A DNA stretch of 64,000 nt. It comes from Streptomyces griseus subsp. griseus (GTDB lineage Bacteria > Actinomycetota > Actinomycetes > Streptomycetales > Streptomycetaceae). Positions 1 through 10,300 of the stretch are shown here, piece after piece. The position numbers were made by a program, and so were the translations under genes. Numbering within the stretch: position 1 is the first letter of the stretch; each line of letters starts with the position of its first letter. Location of the stretch: assembly GCF_003610995.1 (NCBI RefSeq), contig NZ_CP032543.1, forward strand, positions 2,108,001-2,172,000, written 5' to 3'. The notes beneath the pieces are model-generated. The model did not search any database. It saw only the letters and a list, made by a program, of their open reading frames with translations, and was not told where the DNA came from.

Positions 1-16
1 GCTCGGGCTTCAGGCG

Positions 17-238
17 TCAGCCCTGCGCGGGCGGCGTGTCCTGCTCGCCCGGCTCGGCGGCGGTCGTGGCCGCCTGCGCCTCGGCGCGCTCGCGCATCTT
101 GCGCACCAGCTCCTGCTTCTTGTCCTCGGCGGCCTTGCGGTCGGCGCCTCGCGCGGAACCCGCGCCCTGCTGGTCGGCGCGGGACAGCTTCTTTCGCTGC
201 CCTCCGACGCCGAGGAGGTTGTTGCGGCTCTTGGCCAC
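17..238 (-). CDS. DUF6243 family small basic protein
   Basis: A 73-residue charged protein beginning MAKSRNNLLGVGGQRKKLSR, followed by a Lys/Arg/Glu/Ala-rich helical stretch and a Pro/Glu tail. The N-terminal NNLLGVGGQRKKLSR block is how I recognise the Streptomyces DUF6243 family; its function is unknown. There is no signal peptide, membrane segment or cysteine. It is a stand-alone gene, and the 175 bases upstream (239-413) contain no other gene that I can support. A nucleic-acid-associated role is possible from the basic composition, but nothing in the sequence shows it. Confidence 0.75.
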   Translation of the reverse strand: MAKSRNNLLGVGGQRKKLSRADQQGAGSARGADRKAAEDKKQELVRKMRERAEAQAATTAAEPGEQDTPPAQG

Positions 239-413
239 GGTGTTCTCCCATTCGTGGTGATGAGAAGTGAGTCAGGAAAGGTCGAAGGGGCCGGTCACGC
301 CGGACCCGTGGCGGCGGGGTCGGACTCACCCGCCGCGCTCTCACTCGTAGATCTGGAAGAACGAAGACATGCCGGAACGGTAGCCCGCTCCCGGAGCACC
401 CCGCACCAGGTTT

Positions 414-617
414 TCAGGCGGTCGGGTCGACCGTGGCCTGGTGGGCCTCGGTCAGGTGCTCCTGGGCCTTCAGCCAGGGAAGGAACTGGGCCGAGAGGCG
501 CCAGCCGCAGGTGGCACACGTCAGCTCGCGCGCGATGCCCGACTTCCTCACCCGCACGACGTGTTCACGGCCGTGCTGGTCCCATCTGGTGACCTTGCTG
601 CTGGTGATCGACGGCAT
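414..617 (-). CDS. Small zinc-finger-like hypothetical protein
   Basis: A 67-residue protein. A GGGAGG ribosome binding site lies 6 nt before the ATG, which supports the start. The C-terminal half holds a C-x2-C pair (CATCGW) and later a HLTEAH pair, spaced like a single C2H2 or treble-clef zinc site. The N-terminal part is a short basic beta-like segment. It lies just downstream of glyS on the same strand, beyond a strong terminator, so it is probably transcribed separately. I do not recognise a named family; the role is unknown. Confidence 0.65.
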   Translation of the reverse strand: MPSITSSKVTRWDQHGREHVVRVRKSGIARELTCATCGWRLSAQFLPWLKAQEHLTEAHQATVDPTA

Positions 618-667
618 CGCGAACCTCCCGGGACGGCGGCGGGGGCTCCGGTGGACCGTACGACGAA

Positions 668-697
668 GCCCCCGGTTCCGTACCCGGAACCGGGGGC
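668..697. terminator. Terminator hairpin after glyS
   Basis: A perfect 13-bp inverted repeat (GCCCCCGGTTCCG / CGGAACCGGGGGC) with a 4-nt loop lies 34 nt past the glyS stop. There is no strong U-tract, as is usual for Streptomyces terminators. It separates glyS from the small gene at 414-617. Confidence 0.75.
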
Positions 698-730
698 CTC
701 ACGCGCCTACGGGCGCACGTACGGGAGTTG

Positions 731-2113
731 TCAGCAGCCGATCAGACGGGCGCCGAGGTACGCCTGGATCTGGTCCAGGGAGACGCGCTCCTGCTTCATC
801 GTGTCGCGCTCGCGCACGGTCACCGCGTTGTCGTCCAGGGTGTCGAAGTCGACGGTGACGCAGAACGGGGTGCCGATCTCGTCCTGGCGGCGGTAGCGGC
901 GGCCGATGGCGCCCGCGTCGTCGAACTCGATGTTCCAGTTCTTGCGCAGATCGGTCGCCAGGGCCTTGGCCTTCGGCGAGAGCTGCGGGTTGCGGGAGAG
1001 CGGCAGGACCGCGACCTTGACCGGCGCCAGGCGCGGGTCGAGGCGCATCACGGTGCGCTTCTCCATGACGCCCTTGGCGTTGGGCGCCTCGTCCTCGACG
1101 TAGGCGTCCAGCAGGAACGCCAGCATCGCGCGGCCGACACCGGCCGCGGGCTCGATGACGTACGGCGTCCAGCGCTCGCCGGCCTCCTGGTCGTAGTACT
1201 GGAGGTCGGTGCCCGAGGCCTTGGAGTGCGCCTTGAGGTCGTAGTCGGTGCGGTTGGCCACACCCTCCAGCTCGCCCCACTCGCTGCCGCCGAAGCTGAA
1301 GCGGTACTCGATGTCCGCGGTGCGCTTGGAGTAGTGGGAGAGCTTCTCCTGCGGGTGCTCGAACCAGCGCATGTTCTCCTCGCGCAGGCCGAGCTCGGTG
1401 TACCAGTTCCAGCGCTGGTCCATCCAGTACTGCTGCCACTCCTCGTCCTCGCCCGGCTTGACGAAGAACTCCATCTCCATCTGCTCGAACTCACGGGTCC
1501 GGAAGATGAAGTTGCCCGGAGTGATCTCGTTCCGGAAGGACTTGCCCATCTGCGCGATGCCGAACGGCGGCTTCTTGCGGGAAGTCTGCTGCACCTGGCC
1601 GAAGTTGGTGAAGATGCCCTGGGCGGTCTCGGGGCGCAGGTAGGCGACCGAGCCGGAGTCCTGGGTCGGGCCGAGGTGGGTGGAGAGCAGACCCGAGAAC
1701 TGCTTGGGCTCGGTGAAGGTGCCCTTGTTGCCGCAGTTGGGGCAGTTGAGATCGGCGAGACCGTTGACCGGCGCCTTGCCGTGCTTCTCCTCGTACGCCT
1801 CCTCCAGGTGGTCGGCGCGGTAGCGCTTGTGACAGGAGGTGCACTCGGTCAGCGGGTCCGAGAAGGTGGCGACGTGGCCCGAGGCGACCCAGACGTCCGG
1901 GGCCAGGACGACCGACGAGTCGAGACCGACCACGTCCTCGCGCGAGGTGACCATGTAGCGCCACCACTGACGCTTCAGGTTCTCCTTCATCTCGACACCC
2001 AGCGGTCCGTAGTCCCAGGCGGCGCGCTGGCCACCGTAGATCTCACTGCAGGGGTAGACGAAGCCACGGCGCTTGCTCAGGCTGACGATGGTGTCGATCT
2101 TGTCGGCGGCCAC
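731..2113 (-). CDS. glyS: Glycyl-tRNA synthetase, class II alpha2 type
   Basis: Charges tRNA-Gly with glycine in the cytoplasm. The protein has 460 residues, the usual length of the single-chain dimeric GlyRS of actinobacteria. The N-terminus ([17 protein letters not shown], then [14 protein letters not shown]) is typical. Residues about 95-135 hold two Cys pairs (CTSCH, CPNCG) of the zinc insertion. Class II motif 2 is around [19 protein letters not shown]. The C-terminal anticodon-binding domain ends in YLGARLIGC. The start is GTG. It is monocistronic, divergent from znuA. A weak promoter (TTGATG 2180-2185, TAACCT 2155-2160 on the minus strand, 19-nt spacer) may serve it. Confidence 0.97.
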   Translation of the reverse strand: MAADKIDTIVSLSKRRGFVYPCSEIYGGQRAAWDYGPLGVEMKENLKRQWWRYMVTSREDVVGLDSSVVLAPDVWVASGHVATFSDPLTECTSCHKRYRADHLEEAYEEKHGKAPVNGLADLNCPNCGNKGTFTEPKQFSGLLSTHLGPTQDSGSVAYLRPETAQGIFTNFGQVQQTSRKKPPFGIAQMGKSFRNEITPGNFIFRTREFEQMEMEFFVKPGEDEEWQQYWMDQRWNWYTELGLREENMRWFEHPQEKLSHYSKRTADIEYRFSFGGSEWGELEGVANRTDYDLKAHSKASGTDLQYYDQEAGERWTPYVIEPAAGVGRAMLAFLLDAYVEDEAPNAKGVMEKRTVMRLDPRLAPVKVAVLPLSRNPQLSPKAKALATDLRKNWNIEFDDAGAIGRRYRRQDEIGTPFCVTVDFDTLDDNAVTVRERDTMKQERVSLDQIQAYLGARLIGC

Positions 2114-2253
2114 GGTGCTCTCTTCATACGACGATGACGAACGGCGAAGGGCTCAGGTTACCGGCGCGCACACCCCGTGCATCAAATCGGCAGAAGGGTG
2201 CACGCGACCTCGTACCGCCACCTCGTGATCTTCCGGGCATCTCATCAGCCTTG

Positions 2254-2292
2254 TTGACAATCGTTTCCACTTTTGTTGAAAATGACTGTCAT
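2254..2292 (+). promoter_or_regulatory. znuA promoter with two Zur-box-like sites
   Basis: TGAAAATGACTGTCA at 2277-2291 closely matches the actinobacterial Zur box as I remember it (TGAAAATGATTTTCA). A second, weaker match, TGACAATCGTTTCCA, lies at 2255-2269. The second overlaps a TTGACA -35 (2254-2259); GAAAAT at 2278-2283 (18-nt spacer) is the likely -10. Transcription would then start at or next to A2291, the first base of the znuA ATG, giving a leaderless mRNA. Zn-bound Zur on both sites would block RNA polymerase. Confidence 0.8.
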
Positions 2293-3307
2293 GAACGTAC
2301 GCCGCCTCATACCCATCACCGCCGTCGCCGGAGCAGTCGTCCTCGGTCTGACCGCTCTCTCGGCCTGCTCCACCTCCGACGCGGCGGACGGGGGCAACGG
2401 CGACAAGCTGAAGGTGACCGCGTCCTTCTACCCGATGCAGTTCCTGGCCGAGCGGATCGGCGGCGAGCACGTCGCCGTCACCAGCCTCACCAAGCCGGGC
2501 GTGGAGCCGCACGACCTGGAGCTCACCCCCCGCCAGATCGGCTCCATCAGCGAGTCCGACTACGTGCTGTACCTCAAGGGCGTCCAGCCCGCCGTGGACG
2601 ACGCGATCAAGCAGTCCGGCGTGAAGAACACCGTCGACGCCGCGACCCTCACCACGCTGGAGAACCACGGCGCCGAGGTCAGCGGCCACGGCCATGAGCA
2701 CGAGGACGAGCACGGCCACGAGGGCGAGGAAGAGGCCCACGAGGAGCACGCCGAGGGCGACGGCCACAACCACGGCGAGGAGGGCGGCGCCGACCCCCAC
2801 ATCTGGCTGGACCCGGTGAAGTACGCCGAGGTCGCCAAGGGTGTCGGCAAGTCGCTGGAGAAGGCCGACCCCGACCACGCCGCCGACTACAAGAAGAACA
2901 CCGAGGCCCTCGTCGGCGAGCTGGACAAGCTGAACACGGCGTACGGGACCGGGCTGAAGAACACCGCCACCACGACCTTCATCACCACCCACTCCGCCTT
3001 CGGCTACCTCGCCGAGCGCTACGGGCTCACCCAGCAGGGCATCGCGGGCATCGACCCCGAGGCCGAGCCGACCCCCGCGCGCATCCAGGAGCTGCACACC
3101 ATCGCGGAGAAGGAGAAGGCCACCACGGTCTTCTTCGAGACGCTCGCCAGCGACAAGACCGCGAAGACCCTCGCGAAGGACACCGGGCTCAGGACCGACG
3201 TCCTGGACCCGCTGGAGGGAATCACGAAGAAGTCCCAGGGCGCTGACTACATCGAGGTCATGGAGTCCAACCTCGTCGCGCTGAGGAAGGCACTCGGCGC
3301 GAAGTGA
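2291..3307 (+). CDS. znuA: Zinc ABC transporter, substrate-binding lipoprotein
   Basis: Captures Zn(II) outside the membrane and hands it to ZnuB. The 338-residue precursor has a hydrophobic signal ending in the lipobox LSAC, with Cys26 as the lipidated residue. Family features are EPHDLELTP (His74), a His/Glu-rich acidic loop at about 133-161 that is typical of zinc-specific members, DPHIWLDP (His170), and a TTHSAFGYLAERYGL block carrying another metal ligand. I prefer ATG 2291 because the promoter geometry gives a leaderless transcript; ATG 2282 or TTG 2273 are in frame but fall inside the operator. It is first in the znuACB unit. Confidence 0.95.
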   Translation: MNVRRLIPITAVAGAVVLGLTALSACSTSDAADGGNGDKLKVTASFYPMQFLAERIGGEHVAVTSLTKPGVEPHDLELTPRQIGSISESDYVLYLKGVQPAVDDAIKQSGVKNTVDAATLTTLENHGAEVSGHGHEHEDEHGHEGEEEAHEEHAEGDGHNHGEEGGADPHIWLDPVKYAEVAKGVGKSLEKADPDHAADYKKNTEALVGELDKLNTAYGTGLKNTATTTFITTHSAFGYLAERYGLTQQGIAGIDPEAEPTPARIQELHTIAEKEKATTVFFETLASDKTAKTLAKDTGLRTDVLDPLEGITKKSQGADYIEVMESNLVALRKALGAK

Positions 3308-3343
3308 CCCGCACCACTTGTGACGTACGGATCGGAGGCGCTC

Positions 3344-4165
3344 GTGCCGGAGCGTGAGAGCACCACCCGCGAGCCCGTGGGCACCACCGGCGGGCCCGGG
3401 GGTACCCGTGAACCCGTGGTCAGCCTGCGCGGCGCCACGGCCACCCTCGGCGCGCGCCCCGTGCTGCGCGGGGTGGACCTCACCGTGCACCGCGGCGAGG
3501 TCGTCGCCCTGCTCGGCGCCAACGGTTCCGGCAAGTCCACCGCCGTACGGTCCGCCATCGGCCAGGTCCCGCTGACCGGCGGCACCGTCGAACTGTTCGG
3601 CACCGAGCTGCGGCGCTTCCGCCAGTGGGGCCGGATCGGTTACGTGCCCCAGCGCACCACGGCCGCCGGCGGGGTGCCCGCCACCATCCGCGAGGTCGTC
3701 GCCTCGGGCCGGCTGGCCCGTACCCGGCTGCGGTGGCCCGGGAAGGCGGACCGGGCGGCCGTGGACCGGGCCATCGACCTGGTGGGCCTGTCCGACCGCG
3801 CCAAGGACTCCGTGAGCGCCCTGTCCGGCGGCCAGCACCAGCGGGTGCTGATCGCCCGCGCCCTGGCCGCCGAGCCGGAACTGCTGATCATGGACGAGCC
3901 GATGGCCGGGGTGGACCTGGCCAGCCAGGAGATCCTGGCGGCGACCCTGCGCGAGCAGGTGGCCCTGAACACCTCGGTGCTCCTCGTGCTGCACGAGCTG
4001 GGCCCGCTGGAGCCGCTGATCGACCGGGCCGTGGTCCTGCGCGACGGCTGTGTGACGCACGACGGGACGCCGCCGGAGGCGCTCGGCCAGCACGCGCTGC
4101 CCGGCCACGACCACGTACACCCCCACGCGGCCGCCGAGCCCGTACGGACGGGACTGCTGACCTGA
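3344..4165 (+). CDS. znuC: Zinc ABC transporter, ATP-binding protein
   Basis: Powers zinc import by ATP hydrolysis on the inner face of the membrane. The 273-residue protein has Walker A GANGSGKST, signature LSGGQHQR, Walker B LLIMDEPMAG and the switch His in VLHELG; the C-terminal tail is His-rich (GHDHVHPHA). GGAGG at 3334-3338 sits 5 nt before GTG 3344, so I choose this over the in-frame GTG 3320. It follows znuA after 36 nt, and its TGA overlaps the ATG of znuB by one base, implying translational coupling. Confidence 0.95.
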   Translation: MPERESTTREPVGTTGGPGGTREPVVSLRGATATLGARPVLRGVDLTVHRGEVVALLGANGSGKSTAVRSAIGQVPLTGGTVELFGTELRRFRQWGRIGYVPQRTTAAGGVPATIREVVASGRLARTRLRWPGKADRAAVDRAIDLVGLSDRAKDSVSALSGGQHQRVLIARALAAEPELLIMDEPMAGVDLASQEILAATLREQVALNTSVLLVLHELGPLEPLIDRAVVLRDGCVTHDGTPPEALGQHALPGHDHVHPHAAAEPVRTGLLT

Positions 4166-5064
4166 TGTTCCTCGAATTCCTGAACCCTCCCTTCATGCAG
4201 CGGGCGCTCATCGCGGCCGTCCTGGTCGGCATCACCGCGCCCGCCATCGGCATCTACCTGGTGCAGCGCCGCCAGGCCCTGATGGGCGACGGCATCGGGC
4301 ACATCGCGATGACCGGTGTCGGCCTCGGCTTCCTGCTCTCCACCAGCCCCGTCTGGATGGCCACGGCCGTCGCGGTGGCCGGTGCGGTCGTCATGGAGCT
4401 GATCCGCTGGTACGGGCACACGCGCGGCGACCTCGCCCTGGCGATGCTCTTCTACGGGGGCATGGCGGGCGGCGTCATGCTGATCAACCTCTCCGACACG
4501 GGGTCGAACGCCAACCTGACCTCGTACCTCTTCGGCTCGCTCTCCACCGTCTCCCAGTCCGACGTCATCGCGATCTGCGTGCTGGCGGCCTTCGTGGTGC
4601 TGGTCACCGTGGGGCTGCGGCGGCAGCTGTTCGCGGTCAGCCAGGACGAGGAGTTCGCCCGGGTCACCGGGCTGCCGGTGCGGGTGCTTAACCTGCTGGT
4701 CGCGGTGACCGCCGCCGTGACGGTGACCGTCGCGATGCGGGTCGTCGGGCTGCTGCTGGTCAGCGCGCTGATGGTGGTGCCGGTGGCGGCCGCCCAGCAG
4801 ATCACCAAGTCCTTCAAGGTGACGTTCGTGCTCTCCGTGGTGATCGGCACGGCCGTGACCCTGACCGGCACCGTGACCTCGTACTACCAGGACGTCCCGC
4901 CGGGCGCGACGATCGTGCTGCTGGCCATCGCGGTGTTCGTCGCGCTGACCGCGCTCGCCGCTCCGCTCGCCCGGCGCCGGGCCCGGGCGAGCGAGGCGAA
5001 GGGGGCCGAGTGCACCCTGGAGGTACCGGGAGCCCGCCGGTCCTCGGGTGACGTGCGCGTTTGA
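4165..5064 (+). CDS. znuB: Zinc ABC transporter, permease
   Basis: Membrane channel of the zinc importer, ABC-3 family. It has 299 residues with 7-8 hydrophobic segments. Family signatures are the N-terminal FMQRALIAAVLVG helix, the RRQALMGDGIGHIAMTGVGLG loop and AMRVVGLLLVSALMVVPVAAAQ near residues 190-212. The ATG overlaps the znuC stop (TGATG). It is the last transporter gene; zur follows after 65 nt with its own ribosome binding site. Confidence 0.95.
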   Translation: MFLEFLNPPFMQRALIAAVLVGITAPAIGIYLVQRRQALMGDGIGHIAMTGVGLGFLLSTSPVWMATAVAVAGAVVMELIRWYGHTRGDLALAMLFYGGMAGGVMLINLSDTGSNANLTSYLFGSLSTVSQSDVIAICVLAAFVVLVTVGLRRQLFAVSQDEEFARVTGLPVRVLNLLVAVTAAVTVTVAMRVVGLLLVSALMVVPVAAAQQITKSFKVTFVLSVVIGTAVTLTGTVTSYYQDVPPGATIVLLAIAVFVALTALAAPLARRRARASEAKGAECTLEVPGARRSSGDVRV

Positions 5065-5129
5065 GTGCGGCGCCCGGGCGGGCTGGCACAATGGCCCGAC
5101 ACATGTACGGGCGACACGAGGAGGCACCT

Positions 5130-5564
5130 GTGGCCACGGCGCCGATCAGTGGCACGAACGCAGCGCCGGTACGCGGCCGGTCCACCCGGCAGCGGGCGGC
5201 GGTGGCGGCGGCCCTCGACGAGGTGGACGAGTTCCGCAGCGCCCAGGAGCTGCACGACGTTCTCAAGCACCGCGGCGACTCCGTAGGCCTGACCACGGTC
5301 TACCGGACCCTTCAGTCCCTCGCGGACGCGGGTGAGGTCGACGTCCTGCGCACCACCGAGGGCGAGGCCGTCTACCGGCGGTGCTCCACCGGTGACCATC
5401 ACCACCACCTGGTCTGCCGGCTCTGCGGCAAGGCGGTGGAGGTCGAGGGGCCCGCGGTCGAACAGTGGGCCGAGATGATCGCCGCCCAGCACGGCTATGT
5501 GAACGTCGCGCACACCGTCGAGATCTTCGGCACGTGTGCGGAGTGCGCCGCGAGCAAGAAGTAG
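5130..5564 (+). CDS. zur: Zinc uptake regulator, Fur family
   Basis: A Zn(II)-dependent repressor, expected to control the adjacent znuACB and probably zinc-free ribosomal protein genes elsewhere. It has 144 residues: an N-terminal winged helix (TRQRAAVAAAL...LTTVYRTLQSLADAGEVD), the HHHHLVCRLCGKAVEVE metal and dimerisation segment, and a C-terminal CAEC pair. Together CRLC and CAEC form the structural Cys4 zinc site of the family. GAGGAGG at 5118-5124 lies 5 nt before GTG 5130, so the in-frame ATGs at 5091 and upstream are rejected. The partner operator is the site at 2254-2292. Confidence 0.95.
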   Translation: MATAPISGTNAAPVRGRSTRQRAAVAAALDEVDEFRSAQELHDVLKHRGDSVGLTTVYRTLQSLADAGEVDVLRTTEGEAVYRRCSTGDHHHHLVCRLCGKAVEVEGPAVEQWAEMIAAQHGYVNVAHTVEIFGTCAECAASKK

Positions 5565-5578
5565 GCGCGCGAACGTAA

Positions 5579-5616
5579 GGAGGAGGGCCCCTGTACGCGT
5601 ACAGGGGCCCTCCTCC
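5579..5616. terminator. Bidirectional terminator between zur and uppS
   Basis: A perfect 38-base palindrome (arms GGAGGAGGGCCCCTGTACG and its complement) lies in the 62-nt gap between convergent zur and uppS. It starts 15 nt after the zur stop and ends 10 nt before the uppS stop, so it can serve both. Confidence 0.9.
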
Positions 5617-5626
5617 GCGTTCTACG

Positions 5627-6445
5627 TCACTTCTCCGCGGCCTCCACCGCTTCCGCCCCGCCGAAGCGGCGGTCGCGCTGGGCGTACTCCAGGCAGGCCC
5701 GCCACAGGTCCCGACGGTCGAAATCCGGCCACAGGACGTCCTGGAAGACCATCTCGGCGTACGCGCTCTGCCAGATCAGGTAGTTCGAGGTGCGCTGCTC
5801 GCCGCTGGGACGCACGAAGAGGTCCACGTCCGGCATGTCCGGGTAGTACATGTACTTCGCGACGGTCTTCTCGTTCACCTTGGACGGGTCGAGCTTGCCG
5901 GCCGCCACATCCCGGGCGATGGCCTGCGCGGCATCCGCGATCTCGGCGCGGCCGCCGTAGTTGACGCAGAAGTACAGCGTCATCCTGTCGTTGTCCTTGG
6001 TCTGCTCCTGGGCGACCTGGAGCTCCTGGACGACGGACTTCCACAGCTTGGGCATACGGCCCACCCAGCGGATCCGGATACCGAGCTCGTCCATCTCGTC
6101 GCGGCGGCGGCGGATCACGTCGCGGTTGAAGTTCATCAGGAACTTCACCTCGTCCGGCGAGCGCTTCCAGTTCTCCGTGGAGAAGGCGTAGAGCGAGAGG
6201 TTCTTGACGCCCATCTCGATGCACCCCTTGAGAACGTCCATCACGACGCCCTCACCGACCTTGTGGCCCTCGGTGCGGGGCAGACCCCGCTCCTTGGCCC
6301 AGCGGCCGTTCCCGTCCATCACGACGGCGACGTGCTGGGGCACCAGCTCACCGGGGATCTTCGGGGGCGTCGCGCCCGAGGGGTGCGGCTCGGGGGTCTT
6401 GTAGGTGCGCCGGTTACGGCCGCCGAGGATCCCGCGTACTGCCAT
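5627..6445 (-). CDS. uppS: Isoprenyl transferase (cis-prenyl / undecaprenyl diphosphate synthase)
   Basis: Condenses isopentenyl diphosphate onto an allylic diphosphate to make the C50-C55 carrier lipid for peptidoglycan and other wall polymers. It has 272 residues. Conserved blocks are [27 protein letters not shown] near residues 38-64 (the Asp of MDGNGRWA is catalytic), [18 protein letters not shown], and the C-terminal [24 protein letters not shown]. Actinobacteria often have several paralogues, and product length cannot be read from sequence alone. It is followed by recO-type genes on the same strand, with recO upstream. Confidence 0.93.
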   Translation of the reverse strand: MAVRGILGGRNRRTYKTPEPHPSGATPPKIPGELVPQHVAVVMDGNGRWAKERGLPRTEGHKVGEGVVMDVLKGCIEMGVKNLSLYAFSTENWKRSPDEVKFLMNFNRDVIRRRRDEMDELGIRIRWVGRMPKLWKSVVQELQVAQEQTKDNDRMTLYFCVNYGGRAEIADAAQAIARDVAAGKLDPSKVNEKTVAKYMYYPDMPDVDLFVRPSGEQRTSNYLIWQSAYAEMVFQDVLWPDFDRRDLWRACLEYAQRDRRFGGAEAVEAAEK

Positions 6446-6515
6446 GAGGTTCTCAGTCTCCCTGTGTCACTTCTCTACGAACCGCGTCACCGCTCGACGT
6501 GCTCCGGGGCCCGCG

Positions 6516-7262
6516 TCACTTCTCCACGTACCGCAGCGAGCGCAGGCCGCGCTCCAGATGCCAGTGCAGATAGGCGGACACCAGCCCGCTCCCCTCCCTG
6601 ACATGACGCGCCTCGCACGCGTCCGCCGTCGCCCAGTCGCCGCTGAGCAGCGCGCTCAGCAGTTCGAGTGCCTGTGCCGAGGGTACGACGCTGCCGGGGA
6701 CCCGGCAGTCACCGCATATGACGCCCCCCGCCGCGACGGAGAAGAACCGGTTGGGACCCGGCATCCCGCACTTGGCGCAGTCCTCGAAGCTGGGCGCGTA
6801 CCCGTTCACCGCGAGCGAGCGCAGCAGGAACGCGTCCAGGATCAGATGGGGCGCGTGCTCGCCCCGGGCTAGAGTGCGCAGACCGCCGACGAGGAGCAGG
6901 TACTGCTGGACGGCCGGTTCGCCCTCGTGGTCGGTGAACCGCTCGGCGGTCTCCAGCATCGCGGTGCCCGCCGTGTAGCGGGCGTAGTCGGCGACGATCC
7001 CGCCGCCGTACGGGGCGATGGTCTCGCTCTGGGTGCAGAGCGGCAGGCCGCGGCCGATCAGCTCGCTGCCGCGCGCGAAGAACTGCACGTCGACATGGGA
7101 GAAGGGCTCCAGCCGGGCACCGAACTTGGACTTGGTGCGGCGGACCCCCCGGGCGACAGCCCGGACCCGGCCGTGGCCGCGGGTCAGGATCGTGATGATC
7201 CGGTCGGCCTCGCCCAGTTTCTGCGTACGCAGCACGACGCCGTCGTCCCGGAACAAGCTCAT
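6516..7262 (-). CDS. recO: DNA repair protein RecO
   Basis: Recombination mediator that loads RecA onto SSB-coated single strands in the RecFOR pathway. It has 248 residues. The N-terminal OB-fold starts SLFRDDGVVLRTQKLGEADRI; the C-terminal half holds a zinc site CAKCGMPG...GVICGDC. I choose ATG 7262 because the conserved MSLFRDD begins there; an upstream in-frame GTG (7280) would add six residues without family support. No strong ribosome binding site is seen, so a leaderless mRNA is possible. It lies upstream of uppS, 70 nt apart. Confidence 0.92.
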   Translation of the reverse strand: MSLFRDDGVVLRTQKLGEADRIITILTRGHGRVRAVARGVRRTKSKFGARLEPFSHVDVQFFARGSELIGRGLPLCTQSETIAPYGGGIVADYARYTAGTAMLETAERFTDHEGEPAVQQYLLLVGGLRTLARGEHAPHLILDAFLLRSLAVNGYAPSFEDCAKCGMPGPNRFFSVAAGGVICGDCRVPGSVVPSAQALELLSALLSGDWATADACEARHVREGSGLVSAYLHWHLERGLRSLRYVEK

Positions 7263-7319
7263 GGGGCCATTGTCGCGCACCCCCGGACGCCTGTACGCCC
7301 TGTACGTCGCCAGGAGGCG

Positions 7320-8024
7320 CTAGGAGGGCGTGCGGGCGGCTGCGGCGAGCAGGCGGGCGGTGTCGTCGGCCGGGAGCAGCAGGGCGCCGCCCACCGCCGT
7401 CAGGACCTCGCGCTCGGCCGGGCTGTAGGGGCCGTCGGCGAGCGCGATCCTGGCGCCCTGGAGGAGGACCGACTCGCGGCCGGGGGTGACCAGGTGCGGG
7501 GCGAGCGGGGCCAGCACCTCGTGCAGCTCGATGGCGAGGGTCGGGCCGCACGCCTCGGCCGCCGGGTCGGCCCCGGAGCCGTAGCCGGTGTCGGCGGCGA
7601 GCACCTCCACCACCGTGTACAGCTGCTCCTGGGTGCAGTCGTCGAGTCCGGCGTCCCGGACGATCCCGACCGCGGTGTCCAGGACCGTGCGGGAGGTGGT
7701 CCCGCCGGCCGCTAGGACGGCCAGGGTGACGGTGTGGACGGCCTCCCGGAGCATCGAGGAGAACCGGGTGGTGGTGGGGTGGTCCAGGGCGTCAGGGGCG
7801 AAGCGGGCACGGCAGGCGGCGCACTCCACGACGGGCCCGGTCTCGCCCCGGCGGGCCAGCGGGATGCCGAGGACGGTGAGCCGGCGACGGCCGGTCAGGC
7901 GGCGGTAGTTGCGGTCGCCGCCGCAGCCGGGGCAGAAGAAGGCGCCGTCGCCGACGGCGTCCCAGACCGTGCGGATGCCGCAGAAGACCGGCCTCAGAGC
8001 GCGTTGTCCTTTGGCTGACCGCAC
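7320..8024 (-). CDS. TerB-like protein with N-terminal zinc ribbon
   Basis: A 234-residue protein. AGGAGGT (8032-8038) lies 7 nt before GTG 8024, which fixes the start. Residues about 8-70 form a zinc-ribbon-like module: FCPGCGGDRNYRRL, then CAACRARF. The remaining helical part (MLREAVHTVTLAVLAAGG ... EQLYTVVEVLAAD ... ALADGPYSPAERE) looks like the TerB/tellurite-resistance fold, whose acidic turns can bind metal. The function in Streptomyces is unknown, and tellurite resistance should not be assumed. It precedes recO on the same strand (57 nt gap). Confidence 0.7.
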   Translation of the reverse strand: MRSAKGQRALRPVFCGIRTVWDAVGDGAFFCPGCGGDRNYRRLTGRRRLTVLGIPLARRGETGPVVECAACRARFAPDALDHPTTTRFSSMLREAVHTVTLAVLAAGGTTSRTVLDTAVGIVRDAGLDDCTQEQLYTVVEVLAADTGYGSGADPAAEACGPTLAIELHEVLAPLAPHLVTPGRESVLLQGARIALADGPYSPAEREVLTAVGGALLLPADDTARLLAAAARTPS

Positions 8025-8134
8025 GTCGCACACCTCCGTAACGCTCCGGCAACATTGCCGTGTGTTGGACGTGATGTTAGCCACATGCGCCAGGTCGCGT
8101 CAGTAGCCCGGAGGCCACAACCCTAGGAATATGG

Positions 8135-8173
8135 CCGAACCCCGACCGTCCGGAGCGGGCGATCGGGGTTCGG
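8135..8173 (-). terminator. Terminator hairpin after leuA
   Basis: An 11-bp inverted repeat (CCGAACCCCGA / TCGGGGTTCGG) with a 17-nt loop lies 55 nt past the leuA stop. It is placed to end the leuA transcript before the TerB-like gene. Confidence 0.7.
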
Positions 8174-8228
8174 GGACTGCTGCCGTACGGGGCGAAGCGG
8201 ACGTCCGTACGAGGGGCGTCCGGCCGGA

Positions 8229-10089
<1,861 letters not shown>

Positions 10090-10094
10090 TACGA

Positions 10095-10142
10095 CTACAG
10101 GCCCTCACCGCGGCAGCTAAGGAGAAGCAGCCCGAAACGCAT
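10095..10142 (-). CDS. leuL: leuA leader peptide
   Basis: A 15-codon ORF encodes MRFGLLLLSCRGEGL, with four consecutive Leu codons (CTG CTT CTC CTT). Its stop (TAG) is 87 nt upstream of the leuA ATG. Leucine-rich leader peptides before actinobacterial leuA are known from published comparative work; the sequence here matches that type. A ribosome stalled at the Leu run would uncover the pairing region at 10083-10089. No ribosome binding site is seen; a TAGGCT -10 hexamer lies 9 nt upstream, so the ORF may be nearly leaderless. Confidence 0.85.
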   Translation of the reverse strand: MRFGLLLLSCRGEGL

Positions 10143-10151
10143 GATGCGACG

Positions 10152-10157
10152 AGCCTA
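10152..10157 (-). promoter_or_regulatory. Probable -10 element of the leuA transcript
   Basis: TAGGCT on the minus strand, a good Streptomyces -10 hexamer, lies 9 nt before the leader-peptide ATG. The -35 is weak (CGACAC with a 17-nt spacer). Upstream, GATGACTCATC at 10224-10234 is an 11-base palindrome that could be a regulator site. Confidence 0.5.
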
Positions 10158-10300
10158 GCCGAGGGTGGCCCGGGGTGTCGGTCCGTATCAGTATGCGGGA
10201 CCGGGCATCGATGAGGGGAAAACGATGACTCATCACTCCATTTCGTCAATCATCGTTGCAACCAGTGACAGCACGGTGACGGAGTGCCACAGTCGTTCCT

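Noticed and set aside
728..2137. Long plus-strand ORF opposite glyS
   Set aside because: Shadow of glyS on the other strand; high G+C keeps several frames open, and the protein is Val/Leu/Gly-repetitive with no family motif.
2153..4126. 657-residue minus-strand ORF over znuA/znuC
   Set aside because: Antisense of clearly recognisable genes; composition typical of a shadow frame.
7320..8024. Tellurite resistance determinant
   Set aside because: Only one TerB-like domain, no ter cluster around it; the name would overstate what is seen.
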